Shown: in pieces, positions 41,170-41,806 of the stretch
Layout of the letters: each line of letters begins with the position of its first letter
Position numbering within the stretch: position 1 is the stretch's first letter
Assembly (NCBI GenBank): GCA_038869735.1
Contig: JAWCQO010000008.1
Coordinates: 1 to 41,806 of the forward strand
DNA from: Candidatus Anstonellales archaeon
Lineage (GTDB): Archaea; Micrarchaeota; Micrarchaeia; Anstonellales; CG1-02-47-40
Length of the DNA: 41,806 nucleotides
Direction: 5' to 3'
Position numbers and translations under genes: made by a program
Notes under the pieces: generated by a model
The model's input: the letters and a program-made list of their open reading frames with translations, nothing else
The model's database searches: none
Told to the model about the DNA's origin: nothing

Positions 41170-41806
41170 ATGGTTTTTATTGTCGCGGATAGACGGGAAG
41201 ATCATTCTATTTTTGAGGTTCTTAGAGAGCTTGGGGCAGATGTAAAAGAAGAACAGCTTGAAATTGGCGATTTTGTTCTCTCAAGCCGTGTTGTCTGTGA
41301 AAGAAAGACGCGGACGGATTTTGAAGACTCTATAGTTGATGGAAGAGTCTTCAGACAAATAAAGGCTTTAAAAGAAGCTTACCCATGTGTTCTTGTTATC
41401 GTGGAAGGAAAAAGAAACGAAGAGGGCGAAAATCGCATCTCGCGCAAAGCTCTTCTTGGAGCGTATGCGAGTTTGGCAGTTGATTTTGGAATCTCGCTCT
41501 TCTTTACAAAGGACCAACAATCCACTGCTGAATTTTTGTATGCTGTTGCAAAGTATGAGCAAGAAGGAAAGAAGGCACCTCTTCCCGTATGTGCAAAGAA
41601 GAAGATGCTTACACTTGAGGAATATCAAAGAGCGGTAATTGAAAGTTTACCGAAAATAGGGCCAAAGCTTGCACGGTCAATTCTAGACCAATTTGGAAGC
41701 ATAAAGAGTGTAGTAAATGCAAGTGAAAAAGAACTCTGGGCCGTAAAGGGATTGGGTAAAAAAAGAGCAAGAATGATTATGGAAGTACTTACGTGGGAAA
41801 GGAAGG
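41170..41806 (+). CDS. XPF/ERCC4-type structure-specific nuclease, truncated by the window edge
   Basis: At least 212 codons, still open at the right edge. The ERCC4 nuclease is at the very N-terminus: VADRRED (Asp7, Glu10), IGDFVLSS (Asp34) and CERKTRTDF (Glu44, Arg45, Lys46), the GDx(n)ERKx3D signature. A helix-hairpin-helix pair follows (ESLPKIGPKLARSILDQFGS, then LWAVKGLGKKRARMI). There is no helicase in front, so this is the short XPF form rather than the helicase-nuclease fusion Hef common in euryarchaea. It cuts branched DNA in repair or fork restart. The ATG has GGAGGGAG just upstream. Confidence 0.9.
   Translation, partial: MVFIVADRREDHSIFEVLRELGADVKEEQLEIGDFVLSSRVVCERKTRTDFEDSIVDGRVFRQIKALKEAYPCVLVIVEGKRNEEGENRISRKALLGAYASLAVDFGISLFFTKDQQSTAEFLYAVAKYEQEGKKAPLPVCAKKKMLTLEEYQRAVIESLPKIGPKLARSILDQFGSIKSVVNASEKELWAVKGLGKKRARMIMEVLTWERK

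Noticed and set aside
41387-41638. An 83-codon plus-strand open frame near the right edge
   Set aside because: It lies in another frame inside the XPF-type gene, which has intact catalytic motifs and continues off the window.
1-41806. CRISPR arrays or rRNA genes
   Set aside because: No regularly spaced direct repeats with unique spacers were seen, and no rRNA landmarks.

Overview
The window is a stretch of archaeal chromosome, AT-rich and densely coded. The evidence is the gene set: both subunits of DNA polymerase D, both subunits of topoisomerase VI, an MCM helicase, aIF2-beta, aIF1A, RIO1, a Pno1-type KH protein, NAC, ribosomal proteins eS1 and uS15, UPF0147 and an archaeal class I aldolase. 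PolD plus Topo VI points to a euryarchaeal or DPANN-type lineage rather than a crenarchaeon. I cannot place it more precisely by eye. Starts are a mix of Shine-Dalgarno-led ones (GGAGG-like, e.g. before lrp, the aldolase and aIF1A) and apparently leaderless ones with a TATA box close upstream.

Layout. 114-6096 (minus): operon pno1 - top6B - top6A - two unrecognised genes - EamA-type transporter. 6097-7939: a disturbed island that breaks the run of core genes. It holds a permease C-terminal remnant, two methyltransferase remnants that both lose their 5' ends at one junction, an unassigned open frame, and two direct copies of a ~160-bp repeat. The core of each copy resembles an integron attC site; no integrase is visible. 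7940-12840 (minus): polB-polC for PolD. 12931-13185: UPF0147, then tRNA-Pro(CGG). 13425-16264 (plus): arrestin-like protein, argS, tRNA-Arg(TCT), small K+-channel-like protein. 16354-18764 (minus): enolase, then an ECF-S-like membrane protein paired with a free-standing domain related to the N-terminal region of some dihydropteroate synthases. 18830-19942 (plus): a small Gly-Gly-tailed sulfur carrier with its TtuA-type tRNA thiolase. 20086-24637 (plus): mcm, presenilin-like protease, aIF2-beta, aIF1A, RIO1. 24658-29859 (minus): MBL hydrolase - valS - rdgB - uS15 - eS1 - NAC. 29961-31616: metG. 31642-33613: glnA divergent from an Lrp-type regulator. 33659-36394 (plus): class I FBP aldolase, class I FBPase, M24 peptidase. 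36431-37786 (minus): SlyD-like FKBP and an unknown. 37851-39044: membrane-anchored unknown. 39219-41806 (plus): winged-helix regulator, a GC-rich structured gap, an HTH/PIN pair and a truncated XPF-type nuclease.

How the genes fit together. Most of the window is information processing: PolD, MCM, Topo VI and XPF for DNA; three aminoacyl-tRNA synthetases, two tRNAs, a tRNA thiolase, initiation factors and ribosome assembly factors for translation. The central-carbon genes are enolase, FBP aldolase and FBPase, which give a gluconeogenic route. Glutamine synthetase with a divergent Lrp regulator covers nitrogen assimilation. The most unusual parts are the 6.1-7.9 kb island, the transporter/DHPS-domain pair at 17.7-18.8 kb, and the structured intergenic region at 39.75-39.84 kb.
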